The translations under genes and the position numbers were made by a program. Below the pieces are notes generated by a model, which saw only the letters and a program-made list of their open reading frames with translations, was not told where the DNA came from and ran no database searches. A DNA stretch of 64,000 nt, taken from the NCBI GenBank assembly GCA_963971575.1, contig OZ020622.1, positions 4,316,279 through 4,380,278 on the forward strand, written 5' to 3'. This document shows, piece after piece, positions 10,467-20,689 of the stretch. Every line of letters starts with the position of its first letter. Within the stretch, counting starts at the first letter, position 1. Source of the DNA: Liopterus haemorrhoidalis. Taxonomy: Eukaryota; Arthropoda; Insecta; Coleoptera; Dytiscidae.

Positions 10467-10477
10467 GAATAGTTGTG

Positions 10478-11051
10478 GCGAACTAATTTAGAACGATCTT
10501 GTGATATGCATGTATTCATATATTTTGATTGGTTAAAAGGGCGCCGTACATATTTTTTTTTTTCATCTGACTCCAATCGATTAACCTTCGTTTCATCGCT
10601 CCAAAGGATATGCTTCCATTGGAAAATAGTCCAATCTTTATGTTGCTTGGCAAAAGCTTGTCCTTCCTGTTTTTTGATGAAAGTAGTGGCTTCTTTCTTA
10701 CAGCTCTTCCAAATAGTTGGTTCTCACTCAATCTTTCTCTGATAGAACGAGCTGATAGTGCATTAGGTTCTTCAGCAAATATCTCCTTTTGGATTTGGAG
10801 CTAAGAAAGGGATTAGTTTTTGCTAATCACACTATTCGTCGATCCACCGCTTCTGAAGTTTTTCGAGGTCGTCGACGTCTAGCTACATTTTCTATGGTGT
10901 GATGTTTATTAAAATGTTGCACCGCGTTATAAACCATAGTTATAGAATATTTTAATTTATTTGCAATTACTCCATAAGACATATTTTCATTTAAATGCAG
11001 TTTTACTATGGCATCCCTCATGCCTGGAGCGCAACTTTTTTTTCTACCCAT
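10478..11051 (-). pseudogene. Tc1-like transposase, frameshifted and 3'-truncated
   Basis: The start at 11051 gives MGRKKSCAPGMRDAIVKLH, with an N-terminal helix-turn-helix of Tc1/Tc3 type, a basic linker (ARRRRPRKTSEAVDRR) and a stop near 10830. A second frame continues IQKEIFAEEPNALSARSIRE, and a third reaches WSDETKVNRLESDEKK, which contains the first catalytic Asp of the DDE domain in the typical WSDE context. The ORF then runs straight into the inverted end, so the other two catalytic acids and C-terminus are deleted. At least two frame changes are present. Confidence 0.8.
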
Positions 11052-11322
11052 AATAAAAAAAAAACTTAACCTACAACACAAAAAACGAAATTGATTTTAC
11101 CACTATAACCCTTGTATTAATAAATCTTACCAGTGTTTTATTTGTTGACACAGCTCAGACTTCACAAAATAATGTTTTGCAATGTCGTTCCTAATTATAT
11201 CGCCAATTGAAACATGCACATGTACGCTTGAACTGAACTAAACAAATTTTACGACCGAAGATTTTTGGATGATGCAATATTTACTTTGGGGGTATAGTAT
11301 AAGGCATATAAAAATTAGTACA

Positions 11323-11832
11323 TACAGTGGCTGGCCAAATTATTAGGGACAGTGCAGATTTTCTGTAGTTTTCAAATGAATTTAGTGAGGAAATAAGTGG
11401 CTTTGGGTCTCGTATTTATTTTTATTCATTCGAGTGCTTTATTTCGAATATAAAACGACATAATTGCTTATTTATAACCATTTATTTTTGTATAAAAAGT
11501 GTTAATTTAAAAAATTAAGTAAAATCTTAATATTTTGTAATGTCACCCTTTGCTGCGATTGCGGCTTCCAGGCGTTTGGGCATGCTTTCTATGCAGACTT
11601 TTGCGTTGTGTCGGAGATTGGGGTTGTGATGCCACTCTCTGATAAGGGTTTCTATAAATTGCCGCTTGGTGGTGATGATTTCTTTGGCGACCTTCCGCTT
11701 TTTAAAATAATAATGATACTAGCAACAAGAATATAGAAGAAAAATGATTTAAAAACAATTTATTTTCTCACAAAATGGATTTAAACTTGAAAATTGCAAG
11801 GGAGGTGCCTAATAATTTGGCCACCTACTGTA
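11323..11832 (-). mobile_element. Internally deleted Tc1-like element nested in the outer Tc1
   Basis: Ends CAGTGGCTGGCCAAATTATT and the inverted CCTAATAATTTGGCCACC...CTG bound 11325-11830 (506 bp), with TA on both sides (11323-11324, 11831-11832). On the minus strand it keeps only the transposase C-terminus: RQFIETLIREWHHNPNLRHN then VCIESMPKRLEAAIAAKGD, ending at a stop. This matches the usual Tc1 C-terminal SMPRRxxAVIxAKG motif. The HTH and DDE core are gone. Confidence 0.88.
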
Positions 11833-12190
11833 TTTGGCGATTTATTGACTATAGTTAAAACTAGAGAACATTGTCTGTAATTTCACCTGCCGTTCTTAAT
11901 TAGTTCGCTACAACTGTATGTTACCTCAAAAATAAACAACTGCACTGGACAAAATTCAAAACTTTAAGAATAAAAAATGTCACAAGTCAATCTGACACCT
12001 GATTGAATAATAAACCATATGTAATCGACACAGTTGTCAATACAACCAGTAGAAGCAAAATAAAAAGCTTAATTATATTAGGTTTAAACATATTTAATAT
12101 TTTAGGTTTTTATTAACTTTGTGACGAAATTCCTCACCACATTTAAATCACCTTAAGAAGATTTATAATTGTTTGTTTTTTTTTTTTCAG

Positions 12191-12238
12191 GTAAGTCCAC
12201 TTGACTTCTTTCAGCATGATTCAGGAACTGCGTTCGTG
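12191..12238 (+). promoter_or_regulatory. Candidate recursive splice site with RS-exon (12190/12191)
   Basis: A long T-tract (from about 12171) ends in CAG at 12188-12190 and is followed at once by GTAAGT. This is the juxtaposed 3'ss/5'ss consensus of insect ratchet points. A second donor, GTG|GTATGT, follows at 12238/12239 and would define a 48-nt exon that is open in one frame (VSPLDFFQHDSGTAFV). An alternative acceptor, TTCTTTCAG, lies at about 12212. Recursive sites occur in long insect introns, so this suggests plus-strand transcription through the window. The call is from sequence only; no flanking exon is visible here. Confidence 0.5.
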
Positions 12239-12500
12239 GTATGTAATTTTATAACAATTATAATTTTTTGAATCATTATTTTTGTAATAAAATAATGAAA
12301 ATTTATTTCTGTGAAATTTTTATATAAATAATTTAAGTTAATTAAATGCATTAATATAATGAAAATATATTTGTGTGAAATTTACGTGGTAATAGTTAAT
12401 TGTAGAATTTATCTTCCTATTAGAGTTGAATCACTAATTTTAGTATTCAGTTTGAATATTTTAATTATGAGTTTAATAGTGGATGAACACAGTGGCGTAC
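12239..12500. other. No recognisable feature
   Basis: AT-rich sequence between the splice-site candidate and the LINE tail. Open stretch 12359-12550 shows no domain. Confidence 0.4.
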
Positions 12501-12665
12501 TGGGTGAAAATGCACGAAACTTAGAAGGAATAGAGGTAAACCACCGATGAACGATATTAAGAAAATTGCTGGATATTGGCTATTGCTAGTCCAAGATAGA
12601 ATAATTTGGAGAAGAAATGGAGAGGTCTATGTTCAGCAGTGGAAAAAATCGACTAGATTTAGAGG
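12500..12665 (+). pseudogene. RTE-like LINE ORF2 C-terminal scrap
   Basis: The translation IKKIAGYWLLLVQDRIIWRR, then EVYVQQWKKST, matches the C-terminus found in the RTE copy at 38829-39833 (VAGNWYSVAQDRSEW... EAYVQQWTRKAD). It is truncated at its 5' side and has no clear tail or target duplication. It is a decayed 5'-truncated insertion. Confidence 0.7.
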
Positions 12666-12814
12666 CAGACCTTTTTTGACCGATCAAAATATAAACCCCG
12701 GTCCCTCTCTGCCCTTATAAAAACATTTATCTTCTAAGTACCACAAGAAAAGCGCGCCTGAGCCTAAAAATACACCCGACAATCTCCAAAGAAGGAGCAG
12801 ATTGTTTACAGAAC

Positions 12815-12935
12815 TATTGGGTTGTTACATAAGTCTGTTCGTTTTTTTTTTCACCTTTTATTCAGTAAAATATACATTCTAAAAAAACTTTTATTATCAA
12901 ATGTACTGTCTATTATTTTCACTTTGGACTTTTTG
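12815..12935 (-). mobile_element. Solo mariner 3' end (same family as 14125-14690)
   Basis: Starts after TA with TTGGGTTGTTACATAAGTCT and continues with the T-tract, 'attcagtaaaatatac' and TTATTATCAAATGTACTGT blocks that end the palindromic mariner at 14.1 kb. It breaks off near 12935, so only about 120 bp of terminal sequence remain. Confidence 0.75.
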
Positions 12936-14122
12936 TTTCAAATTTATCCTTTTAATATAAACCTATTTGTTTAATATTATTAAGCAACTAATACTACATC
13001 TATTAAGTAAATATGGAACTAAACATGTACTGTGTATATGTTCATATGAGTACGGGCTCAACTCAAACATAACTCTGTTAATCATCGTCAGAGATGTACA
13101 AATTCGCTAAATCTACAAACATGTGCATTATAGCGCCTCTACGGTCCGTAAACAATAATTAACTAACTTAAGACGCAACCAGATAATTTTAAAAAGAAGT
13201 TAAATCCAATTACAAGTGCCTATCTTTAATCATTTGCGAGTATGAGTTGTGGGATAAATAAAACCCTGACACCAAAATATTGGTTGAGAGGAAAATTGTT
13301 ACTAGACTAATTAAAGTACGAGGAATCTAAAAATTTAAACCAGAACACTCTACTTTTGTCATTTTCCCTCGGAAATAATATTTCTTTTTGACAGACCGAG
13401 AAAAGGGCTCAGAAGCCCAAATATTTAGTAGGACGAAAGGAGGACATGTAAGTTAGGCAAGAGAGGATCATCTAAAGGAGGACTGTCCAGCCCAAAGGAG
13501 TACTGTTACGTACTATGTAGGTGCATACAAGGAAGTCGCCACACCATATCAAAGAAATAAATATCTATTTCATACAGTGCTATGTAAAATTCAGTGATAT
13601 CTGTGAGCATATCCGTCATCACTTTGGATTTCTTCTATTAAATGATCTTTATATCAATATTCTTATATTTGTGTTTGTGTATTTTTTTGGAAGATATGTT
13701 AATTGATTTTTTTGGTCATAAATTTACCTGAACGCTTAATAAAGCAGAAAAGGGTCACTGAAGAAAATAAATGTTGCGGAAAAATTGATGACAAAGTCTG
13801 AACTAAAAACTTTTTCACGCACATTATTGATCGAATATTTACTTGTGACATTTTTTTTTTTTTGAATAATATTTTAACCAATCTTAGGAAAGGAAAGGGT
13901 TATTTACATCCTTAGGTTGTCAAAAGAGTTCTTAAAAAATGTTTTAACATCAATAGAATTTGAAATACGGTTCGGAAAATGATGGTAGTTTGTTAAAATT
14001 CTCAGAAAGAGTATCAATGATATCGTTAGGAAATTCTTGCTAAAAGCACAATAAAACTACCTGCTCCAGTGGTTTTTAACCGGTATTCTGCGCCATAAAA
14101 GTGTACCACGAGATAAAGAAAA
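12936..14122. other. No gene recognised
   Basis: About 1.2 kb of AT-rich sequence. Two short open stretches (13521-13706 plus, 13699-13881 minus) have no domain features. A purine-rich patch lies around 13420-13500. Confidence 0.45.
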
Positions 14123-14692
14123 TATTGTTACATAAGTCCGTTCTTTTTTTCTACCTTTTATTCAATAAAATATACATTCTAAAAAAAACTTTTATTATCA
14201 AATGTACTGTCCATTATTTTCTATCACTTTGGACAAACGCTCAAGCAATTCATAAATCCATCTCTCCAGAAGGTTCCGTCTTTGCTCTCGAAAAATCTGT
14301 CCAGGTGAATTTTGATATCGTCCACAGATGCGAAATTCTTTCCGTTAAGGGAATTTTGTAGAAAGCAGAACAAATGGTAGTCGAATGGTGCGATGTCTGG
14401 ACCATATGCTCCGACTACCATTTGTACCGTTCTCTACAAAATTCCCTTAACGGAAAAAATTTCGCATCTTTGGACGATATCAAAATTCACCTCTACAGAG
14501 TTTTCGAGAGCAAAGACGGAACCTTCTGGAGAGATGGCATTATGAAATTGCCTGAGCGTTTGTCTAAAGTGATAGAAAATAACGGACAGTACATTTGATA
14601 ATAAATGTTTTTTTAGAATGTATATATTCTTAAACCAACGTTGAAAAAAAAAAAAAAAGAAACGAACAGACAACGTTTTGTAACAACCCAAT
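14123..14692. mobile_element. Palindromic mariner (two inverted 3' halves)
   Basis: The left half (14125 to about 14395) and right half (about 14415-14690) are inverted copies of the same mariner 3' end, joined by a short spacer (about 14378-14414). TA flanks both sides (14123-14124, 14691-14692). Each half encodes the C-terminal part of a DD34D transposase outward from the centre: LQNSLNGKNFAS, DDIKIHL, SKDGTFWRDG, then LPERLSKVIENNGQYI and stop in the right half. The DYHLF context of the third catalytic Asp lies at the centre. No N-terminus remains. Confidence 0.85.
14417..14598 (+). pseudogene. Mariner transposase C-terminal fragment (right arm of palindrome)
   Basis: Reads DYHLYRSLQNSLNGKNFASL then DDIKIHLYRVFESKDGTFWR and ends ENNGQYI, stop 14596-14598. 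This is the last ~60 residues of a mariner of the type with DYHLFRSLQNSLNGK after the third catalytic Asp. The mirrored minus-strand copy lies at 14224-14385 with slightly different residues. It has no catalytic capacity. Confidence 0.75.
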
Positions 14693-15499
14693 ACGTTATA
14701 CGTATTATTAAAGTGATATTCGTTTCACTCTTAGTATTTTCCTGCTGTTTCTCCTCTTTTTAATTTTCAGTAACTTATTAGAGCAAAAAATCCCCAATTA
14801 AGGGTAAAAATGTGCGATTAACAGGGATTTCAGGTAACTAGTGAAATGTGATGGCGTACTGGGCATAGATAATTACACGTCAGAGCAAATAATAGTTGCG
14901 GTGCAGTTCACTTCATTGGGTTGGTAGCAGTGGCAGAGGGAAAGCCCCTGCCTCTATTCATGCATACAGTGTCAGACGCAAAGGTAATTGCGAACAGAGA
15001 TAGATACTGTCCGTGGCTATGTTCTGGTCAATACATGTCCACAGTATTGCTGTCAACTTCACGTTGGATTAACGATAATGATGATTACTTGTTTGTTTAA
15101 TGCCACGTTCACACTAAAAAAAGACAACAGAACTATTTACAGGTTAAGCGAAACGAAGATGAACGATGGTTTTAATCTAAATAAAATACGTTTTTCTTCA
15201 AGCGGATTATAATGCTAACATTACATTGTTCAATACATTCGGTAGAAATGATACATTATTATACTAGTAAAATAATGTGAACATTATTATACTAGTAAAT
15301 AGTTCATATAGTTATCAACAGATGGCACCGATGGCAGCAATCGCCATAAACAAAACATCTGTCAATTTAATATGTTTGTAGCGTGGTTTGTATTCAATTC
15401 AGAAATTAGTTACGTTAATAGTGAGTTACTTTATTATTATTCTGTGATCATTCTGTGATTAGTTACAAAATACACAATATAAAGATCAAAAATTAAAAA
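14693..15499. other. No gene recognised
   Basis: AT-rich stretch. A short near-duplicate, CATTATTATACTAGTAAA, occurs twice (about 15253 and 15283). Open stretch 14988-15212 has no domain. Confidence 0.4.
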
Positions 15500-15568
15500 A
15501 TGTCTCAACCAATTCAATGTACACCGCCGGAATTAGCAGCAATAGCATCTGAAACTATAAAGTCATAA
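15500..15568 (+). pseudogene. Short ORF, possible leader of an uncharacterised transposon protein
   Basis: The ATG in an AAAATG context opens MSQPIQCTPPELAAIASETI, then KS and a stop. The PPELAAxASETIKS string resembles the start of insect transposon-borne tyrosine-recombinase-like proteins as I recall them. Nothing of the downstream protein is visible here. Weak call. Confidence 0.25.
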
Positions 15569-15632
15569 GTATTTATGGTTGCAAATTTTTAATACCTACG
15601 CTTGAAGAAAAAATAATATATATCACTCGGAG

Positions 15633-15736
15633 TAAAACGCCTTTTTTGTGCTTCGCTCAATATGCAAGCCTCGGCTGCGCCTCGGCAGCAACATTTGAGC
15701 TCAGCACAAAAAAGAGCGCGTTCTACTCCTAGTAAC
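15633..15736. repeat. GC-rich inverted repeat (hairpin)
   Basis: The left arm GGAGTAAAACGCCTTTTTTG then TGCTTCGCTCAATATG pairs with the right arm CATTTGAGCTCAGCACAAAA ... GCGTTCTACTCC. The loop contains CCTCGGCTGCGCCTCGG. It is much richer in CG than its surroundings. It is likely a small MITE or a transposon terminus; outer limits are unclear. Confidence 0.65.
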
Positions 15737-15837
15737 ATAATATACTATTTTGCAAGTCAATAATAAGGGAGATATTTTAAAACTTTAACTTTAGGATGTC
15801 CTCCCGTAACTTCCCAACTGTTCATTTAAATGAAAAA

Positions 15838-16622
15838 AGTTGATATGAAGTGTGAATTTTCACACATTTCAGGATTTCGCCGGTATTTAGTAAGTTATTG
15901 ATGATTATTTGGGATGCCAAAACAAATTTTATGTTAAAATATTTTTTTTTGTTAATTTTAATTCGAATGCCTAATCCCATTATTTAGGTTTCTAAATATG
16001 TGCAGTATTTTTTTATATAGCAAGGTTCATTAAGATTTTGAAAATTGCGCCTATGGCTTCTATTGATTGTTTTAAGTCATAACTCAGCCCCTCTGATTTC
16101 GTGTATTCAATTGAAAAATTTCCACTGGTTATTAAATTTACGCTTTTAAAAATTAAATGAAACATTTGCCCAAATAAAGAAGAATTTTGAAAAAATAATT
16201 TTAACAAAATAAAAATGCAAAAAAAGGAGAAAAATAAAATTGCCTTGAGAGCGGAGCGAACTTAAGTTTGCAAATAAGAACGCGAGTATGTTAGCCATTA
16301 GACAATCAAATCACGCTGGTTCATAGACTTAGATAAGTTATTAAATATTTTAGGTAGTAAGCAAAAAACACAAAAATGCGATAGTTTCCGAAAACATATT
16401 CTGATCAAAAATTCCTGTTGTACTATTCCGGTTCACACAAATGTACATTACTTAGGATTTTTTCAGATTTTTAGTTTAAACCATCTACAGGGTGTGGGAC
16501 AATTTTTTTTGCACAATTTTGACAAAAATCTCATCAAAATAATTTATTTTGCAAAAATAAAATTTTGATCGTTAATCCACGTACTAAGGGCTTTCATTTG
16601 ATACCCTACTCAAACTTTTGGT
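15838..16622 (-). repeat. Family E repeat (tRNA-cored), copy a
   Basis: In family E sense (defined by the tRNA-like module) this copy runs right to left. Its 3' terminal hairpin GTGTGAATTTTCACAC lies at 15850-15865. Next come the conserved blocks 'gcctatggcttc' and 'acgcttttaaaaattaaatg', the tRNA-like module (16242-16325), then the 'gatcaaaaattcctgttgta' and 'ggtgtgggacaa' blocks. It breaks off around 16622, so the GTCT-core 5' module is missing. Confidence 0.8.
16242..16325 (-). other. tRNA-like module of family E copy a
   Basis: The minus strand reads TTGTCTAATGGCTAACA (A-box-like), then GCGTTCTTATTTGCAAACTT, then AAGTTCGCTCC (B-box-like). It shares GCGTTCTxATTTGCAAACT with copy d at 35947-36017. 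It is probably not a functional tRNA, because the acceptor stem does not close well. Confidence 0.55.
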
Positions 16623-17592
16623 GGACTGTCTTTTTTTTACGTTTTTTGCCGCAAATGTCTAAATTTTGGACCGTTACTCAAAAGTGACCATATATTTGTG
16701 ATCTAAGGCTTGAAATATACTAGCATACCAATTTTCTAACAAAACAAAAAAAAAAAAATATCCTTAAATTTTGAAATTTTGGTCAAAATTTTTTTGACTT
16801 CGTTTTTAGCCAAAATATAGTTTTAGGCTAATTTTGGGCTGAGGATTATGAAAAAAATATTTAAAAAAATCGTGCTTTTCTAGTTTTTGAGTTAGATCCT
16901 ATTTTAGTTACTTTTTTGCCTACAATTCCAAAACTTTTGCCTAAACTTCAAAATGGACCAAATTTTCTTAATCTATGACCTAAAATACATATTTGTACCA
17001 ATTTTCAGTAAAATCGGAAACAAATTTTTTTTTGCTTGAAAATCGAGATTTTCGTAAGGGGTACCCCTTACGATTTTTTCGATTTTTGGCTATTTTCAAG
17101 GGTTTTGGATTACTGCTCATACAAATCTTAATAATTGGTTTATTAATCCCCAAATTTATTTTTAGACTAAACAATGTAGGAGAATTTTAAAAATTCAAAC
17201 CACAAATTAATATCCCTAACCATTTTTTAGTTAGAATTTAACAAAAATTTCAAAAAATTTCAAAAAAAATGAAAAATTTTCAAAAAAAAATTTGTTTCAA
17301 AATATGTCTACAGGTCAATTAGGACCTCAAAATTTAAAAAATTTCAACCGCAGGTCTTTATCACATTTCGTTTTTGAGATATATCCATGCTAAGATGAAA
17401 ATTTCTATAAAACACGCCATATTAAAATTTGTCATAATTTTAAAATACGCAAAACGAATAAGGCCCCAATTTTTTTCTAGATTAAATAAACTACAAGGAA
17501 TCCAAAAATTCTAACCTCAGGTCATTATCTCTAACAGGTTTTGAGTTGTGCTTTTTTTTAAATCACAATTTTCACAAATAATGTAAATTACC
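16623..17592. repeat. Low-complexity tract with a recurring phrase and a perfect palindrome
   Basis: Oligo-A and oligo-T rich sequence in which a phrase of the type 'ttcaaccgcaggtctctatc...aaccgtttttgagtt' recurs at about 17195, 17345 and 17510, again at 18555, and at 53195. A perfect palindrome, CGTAAGGGGTACCCCTTACG, lies at 17053-17072. It has no coding sequence. Confidence 0.55.
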
Positions 17593-17599
17593 AAGTCGC

Positions 17600-17873
17600 A
17601 AGTCCCGGACTAAGAAAAACATTTTTTTTTTAGAAATTCGACTTGATTCATCAACATACTCTCCTTCAAGAGTGATACATTCATTCCAACACACCTAAAA
17701 TGAAAAAAAAAAAAATAATTAATTAATTTAAATTCAGCATACCAATCAGTAATAGTTGATTTGCCTGGTGCAGAGTCTCTATAACGCTTATCAAGCCACT
17801 GTTTGGCTTCAACAGTATTTTTTCCCATCAAAAAACAATGTTTAATCAACACACGAAATTCTTTTTTATCCAT
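17600..17873 (-). pseudogene. Mariner-type transposase, internally deleted
   Basis: Starts MDKKEFRVLIKHCFLMGKNT and continues VEAKQWLDKRYRDSAPGKST, ITDWYAEFK, a clear mariner-type HTH domain. The sequence then jumps over a T-rich stretch to CVGMNV.LLKESMLMNQVEF, a degenerate transposase C-terminus (canonical W..C...G.Y.D). All catalytic residues are deleted. The 5' flank on the minus strand is interrupted at 18020 by a MITE. No convincing TIR pair was found. Confidence 0.7.
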
Positions 17874-18017
17874 TCTTTTAAAAATTACAAAACTGGAGTC
17901 ATTAAAACCACTGTAACCTCTAAACTAATTGTCAGAATGTCATTAAATTTTCACACGTATCGTTTGAAGGTTGGTACTATCCATAAATCATATGGGTCTG
18001 TCAACAGTGTTGCCATA

Positions 18018-18432
18018 TACCGGGTGAATTATTTAAGGAGCAACATACATGTTTCACATATAATGCTAATGAAGTGAGTTATTTCAAAAGCAACATAGCC
18101 ATAAAACAAATGCTTATTGTATCCATAGAAAAGACAAAATATTATTTTTTTAAATATTTTTTGGACTTAGCTACTAAGGACATTATTATTTTTGTATGTA
18201 TGTAAATATAAACAAACTTATAAAAATTAATTTATTGTTTCTAATTTACTATTGTTTAGCCGTCTAGGAACTTTATCATGTCAAATAACTATTATATCTA
18301 ATCAACACTGCATATTTGTTGCCATGGATATGAGCTTGATTTCATAATTTGCTTTGTTGCAAATGAAATAACTCAATTCATTAACATTATATGTGAAACA
18401 TGTATGTTGCTCCTTAAATAATTCACCCGGTA
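18018..18432. mobile_element. MITE with long inverted ends, TA target duplication
   Basis: Element 18020-18430 (411 bp). The left end CCGGGTGAATTATTTAAGGA (then GCAACATACATGTTTCACAT) is mirrored at the right end. The arms are about 65 bp with few mismatches. TA occurs on both sides (18018-18019, 18431-18432), and the outermost flanks also match (CATATA). It has no ORF. Confidence 0.88.
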
Positions 18433-19257
18433 TATGTCAGACCGGAGCCTTGTTGAGTGAAGTGTTATGCCATTAAACAAATTGTCATAATCTCAAAACG
18501 CTTTAAATGATTTAAGCTCCAATTTTTTTCTACACAAAATAAACTACGAATAATCCAAAAATTTCAACCGCAGATCACCGTCTCTAACCGTTTTTTGAGT
18601 TGAATTTTCACAAATAATCACACTTGTTTCTTTGGAGCGCTCCTCACTTCGCTCGTCGTACTCCATACAACTCGTGTGACAGTACAAAGTCTTATAAAAC
18701 TCGTATATAAATATACTATTAAGCATCTTGTGGATTTTCACTGAAAACTTTGTAACAGTATTTATGGAAAACTATAGATCTAGCGTCCATTTATGTTATT
18801 CGTATAGTTTATAGAGTGGATTAAAATGACAGTATCGAGTTTTTCACAACCTGTTTGTTTAGCAGATAATATCTTTTATAATTTGTATCAGTAATCGTTT
18901 CAGTTTTGACAAATATGTAGATTACAGCTTTTCAAATATTTATTTACGTTTGTGTTTTTGTATGATTAATTTAAATTTTGTTTAAAAATATTCTGCTTGA
19001 CAAAATCCATAAATTTAGCGAGACAGTGTTAATAATAAGATAACCAACATAGCACTGCTCCTTTGGGAACTTAATTAAGAGAGTTAATTAATTAATAAGT
19101 AATCTAAAAATAGATTCATCTTACTCAACAACAGAAGAGAGATTTTTCAACTTGGATGTTTAATAAAATTTTGTTGAGTTGGAGTGCTTTAAAAATACTC
19201 CCTCCGAAAATATGGTATTTATTTTGATTATTCTCTTGCCCGAAAATATACATTAAC
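18433..19257. other. No gene recognised
   Basis: Includes another copy of the 'caaccgcagatcaccgtctc' phrase around 18555-18610. The remainder is AT-rich without detectable features. Confidence 0.4.
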
Positions 19258-19514
19258 GCCCGGTCTTTCCACCTTCAGATAAAGTCCCAGGTAACTATCT
19301 GACAGATAAGGTTATTTGTAACTTCATCTGCTGAATAAATGTCAATACCAGTCAGTGAATTCAATACGTCAGTCTCATTATCCGTTAGATAACTATCTGA
19401 TAGATACATTTGTATAGAAAGAAGGGATGACATTTACTCAGCAGATGAAGTTAAAAATAACCTTATCTGTCAGATAGTTACCTGGAACTTTATCTGAAGG
19501 TGGAAAAACCGGGC
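19258..19514. mobile_element. MITE with ~88-bp inverted arms
   Basis: The left end GCCCGGTCTTTCCACCTTCA and right end TGAAGGTGGAAAAACCGGGC are inverted copies. The arms extend through 'agataaag..ccaggtaactatctgacagataaggtta' to about 19345 and 19425. Flanks TTAAC and CTTAC do not give a clean duplication, so superfamily is open. Confidence 0.85.
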
Positions 19515-19580
19515 CTTACAATTTTAATGAATTAGAATAATTTTATTTATGAAATAGTTTCAAATATCTAGTGGGTACCA
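19515..19580. repeat. Family B fragment
   Basis: AATAATTTTATTTATGAAAT at about 19540 matches the family B segment near 4525. It is a short remnant. Confidence 0.4.
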
Positions 19581-20250
19581 AGCTACTTGAAGGGAGAAAG
19601 AAGAAGGTCAGGAGGGAGGGTTAGTAGGATTGCGAGGCTAAGGTGCGGGAATAAAGAGAGAGGAAATAGATATTGGAGAAAACAGGAGGATAAGATGTGC
19701 AGGATGTGCGGGGAGGAGAAAGAAGATATAGAGCACCTCGCGAAGAGGTGTAGAGAGATGACAGTATGGTCGGGGAGCACATTAGACCTGTTGCACGAAG
19801 ATGGAAGAGGGGAGAAGTGGGAGAATTAGAGGCAAGAAGGATAGAGATTGGGGAAGGATAACAGGAAGGGGGTAAAGGAAGCAAGGAAGAGGCCCGGTGG
19901 GAAGCAGATGGTGAGAAATGGAAGGAAGGGGGCTGAGGTTACCTGGAAATGGGGAGGAAGGAAGGGAGATAGGAGGAGGGGTGAAGAAATGGTTGGAAGG
20001 GAAGAGAATGGAATAAAATAAATTAAAGATGGGCGAGAGAACTGGAAGCGAGAAGGAAGGAGATCGGAGAGGGAAACCAGAATGAGAATAGGAAGAAAGA
20101 GAGGGACACTGGAGCAAGAAGAAAGAAATGAGAAAAAATATTGTAAATTGAATTGTATTGTACGTTATTTATTTTTGATTGTTATATTTCTATTTGTAAT
20201 GGTTAATACCCTGAACGCCGCAAGGCTTAGGGAATAAATAATATATATAT
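19580..20250 (+). pseudogene. LINE ORF2 C-terminus and 3' UTR
   Basis: An open frame (about 19587-19829) reads RIARLRCGNKERGNRYWRKQ, then CRMCGEEKEDIEHLAKRC. This is the CxxC...HxxxxC zinc-knuckle typical of the ORF2 C-terminus of some insect LINEs. A purine-rich 3' UTR follows. The end, CCTGAACGCCGCAAGGCTTA, is followed by GGGAATAAATAATATATAT. The 5' part including reverse transcriptase is missing. The mirror open frames on the minus strand (19583-20117) are shadows of the purine-rich strand. Confidence 0.75.
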
Positions 20251-20496
20251 CTAGTAAAACAAAGTATAATACAAAAAGTTTTAATTTAACAAGGACGTAG
20301 CTAATACCTTTGAAATTATTTTGCAATGGTCCAATATTAATGCGGACACCTTTATTTTGGACGTTTGCCATTGCTGATAGTACTAGGCTAGAATAGTACA
20401 ATATAATGAGTATTAGTATCAAAAAGATATAAGCTGTGTAAGACGTAGCTGTCTCCACAGTTTGTATGGAATATGATAATGTTGTTTGGAATCATT

Positions 20497-20660
20497 CCTC
20501 ACGATGAAGTTTTGCCTTATTAATGTGAGGAATCTTATAGGAATTCCCTCCTTTTGCTAAGACGGTTGCTTCTAGACAAGTTTGCAATGTTAGAAAAACA
20601 TTATCAAGGCTTTTTATGTTTAATGAATTAAATGCATTTTGTACAAATAAATCTTTACAA
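20497..20660 (-). pseudogene. Unrecognised ORF fragment
   Basis: The minus strand reads LDNVFLTLQTCLEATVLAKG, then GNSYKIPHINKAKLHREE and stop. The composition and the NxYKxPHxxKxKL pattern look like a real protein fragment, probably transposon-borne, but I cannot name the family. It abuts the 3' end of the mariner copy to the right. Confidence 0.35.
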
Positions 20661-20689
20661 CGAAGATTTTTTTTTTTTATTCGAATAGA

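Larger units (their letters stand above)
10467..11920 (-). mobile_element. Tc1-like element, outer, interrupted by a nested Tc1 derivative
   Basis: Inverted ends: left AGTTGTGGCGAACTAATTTA (about 10471), right inverted counterpart GTTCTTAATTAGTTCGCTAC then AACTG (to about 11918), next to TA. It carries a minus-strand Tc1 transposase remnant. The segment 11325-11830 is a separate TIR-bounded insert. Without the insert the element is about 940 bp, so a third of a usual Tc1 is missing. Confidence 0.8.

Noticed and set aside
19583..20117. Long minus-strand open frames rich in Ser, Pro and Leu
   Set aside because: Shadow of the purine-rich plus strand of the LINE 3' region; no start or domain support.
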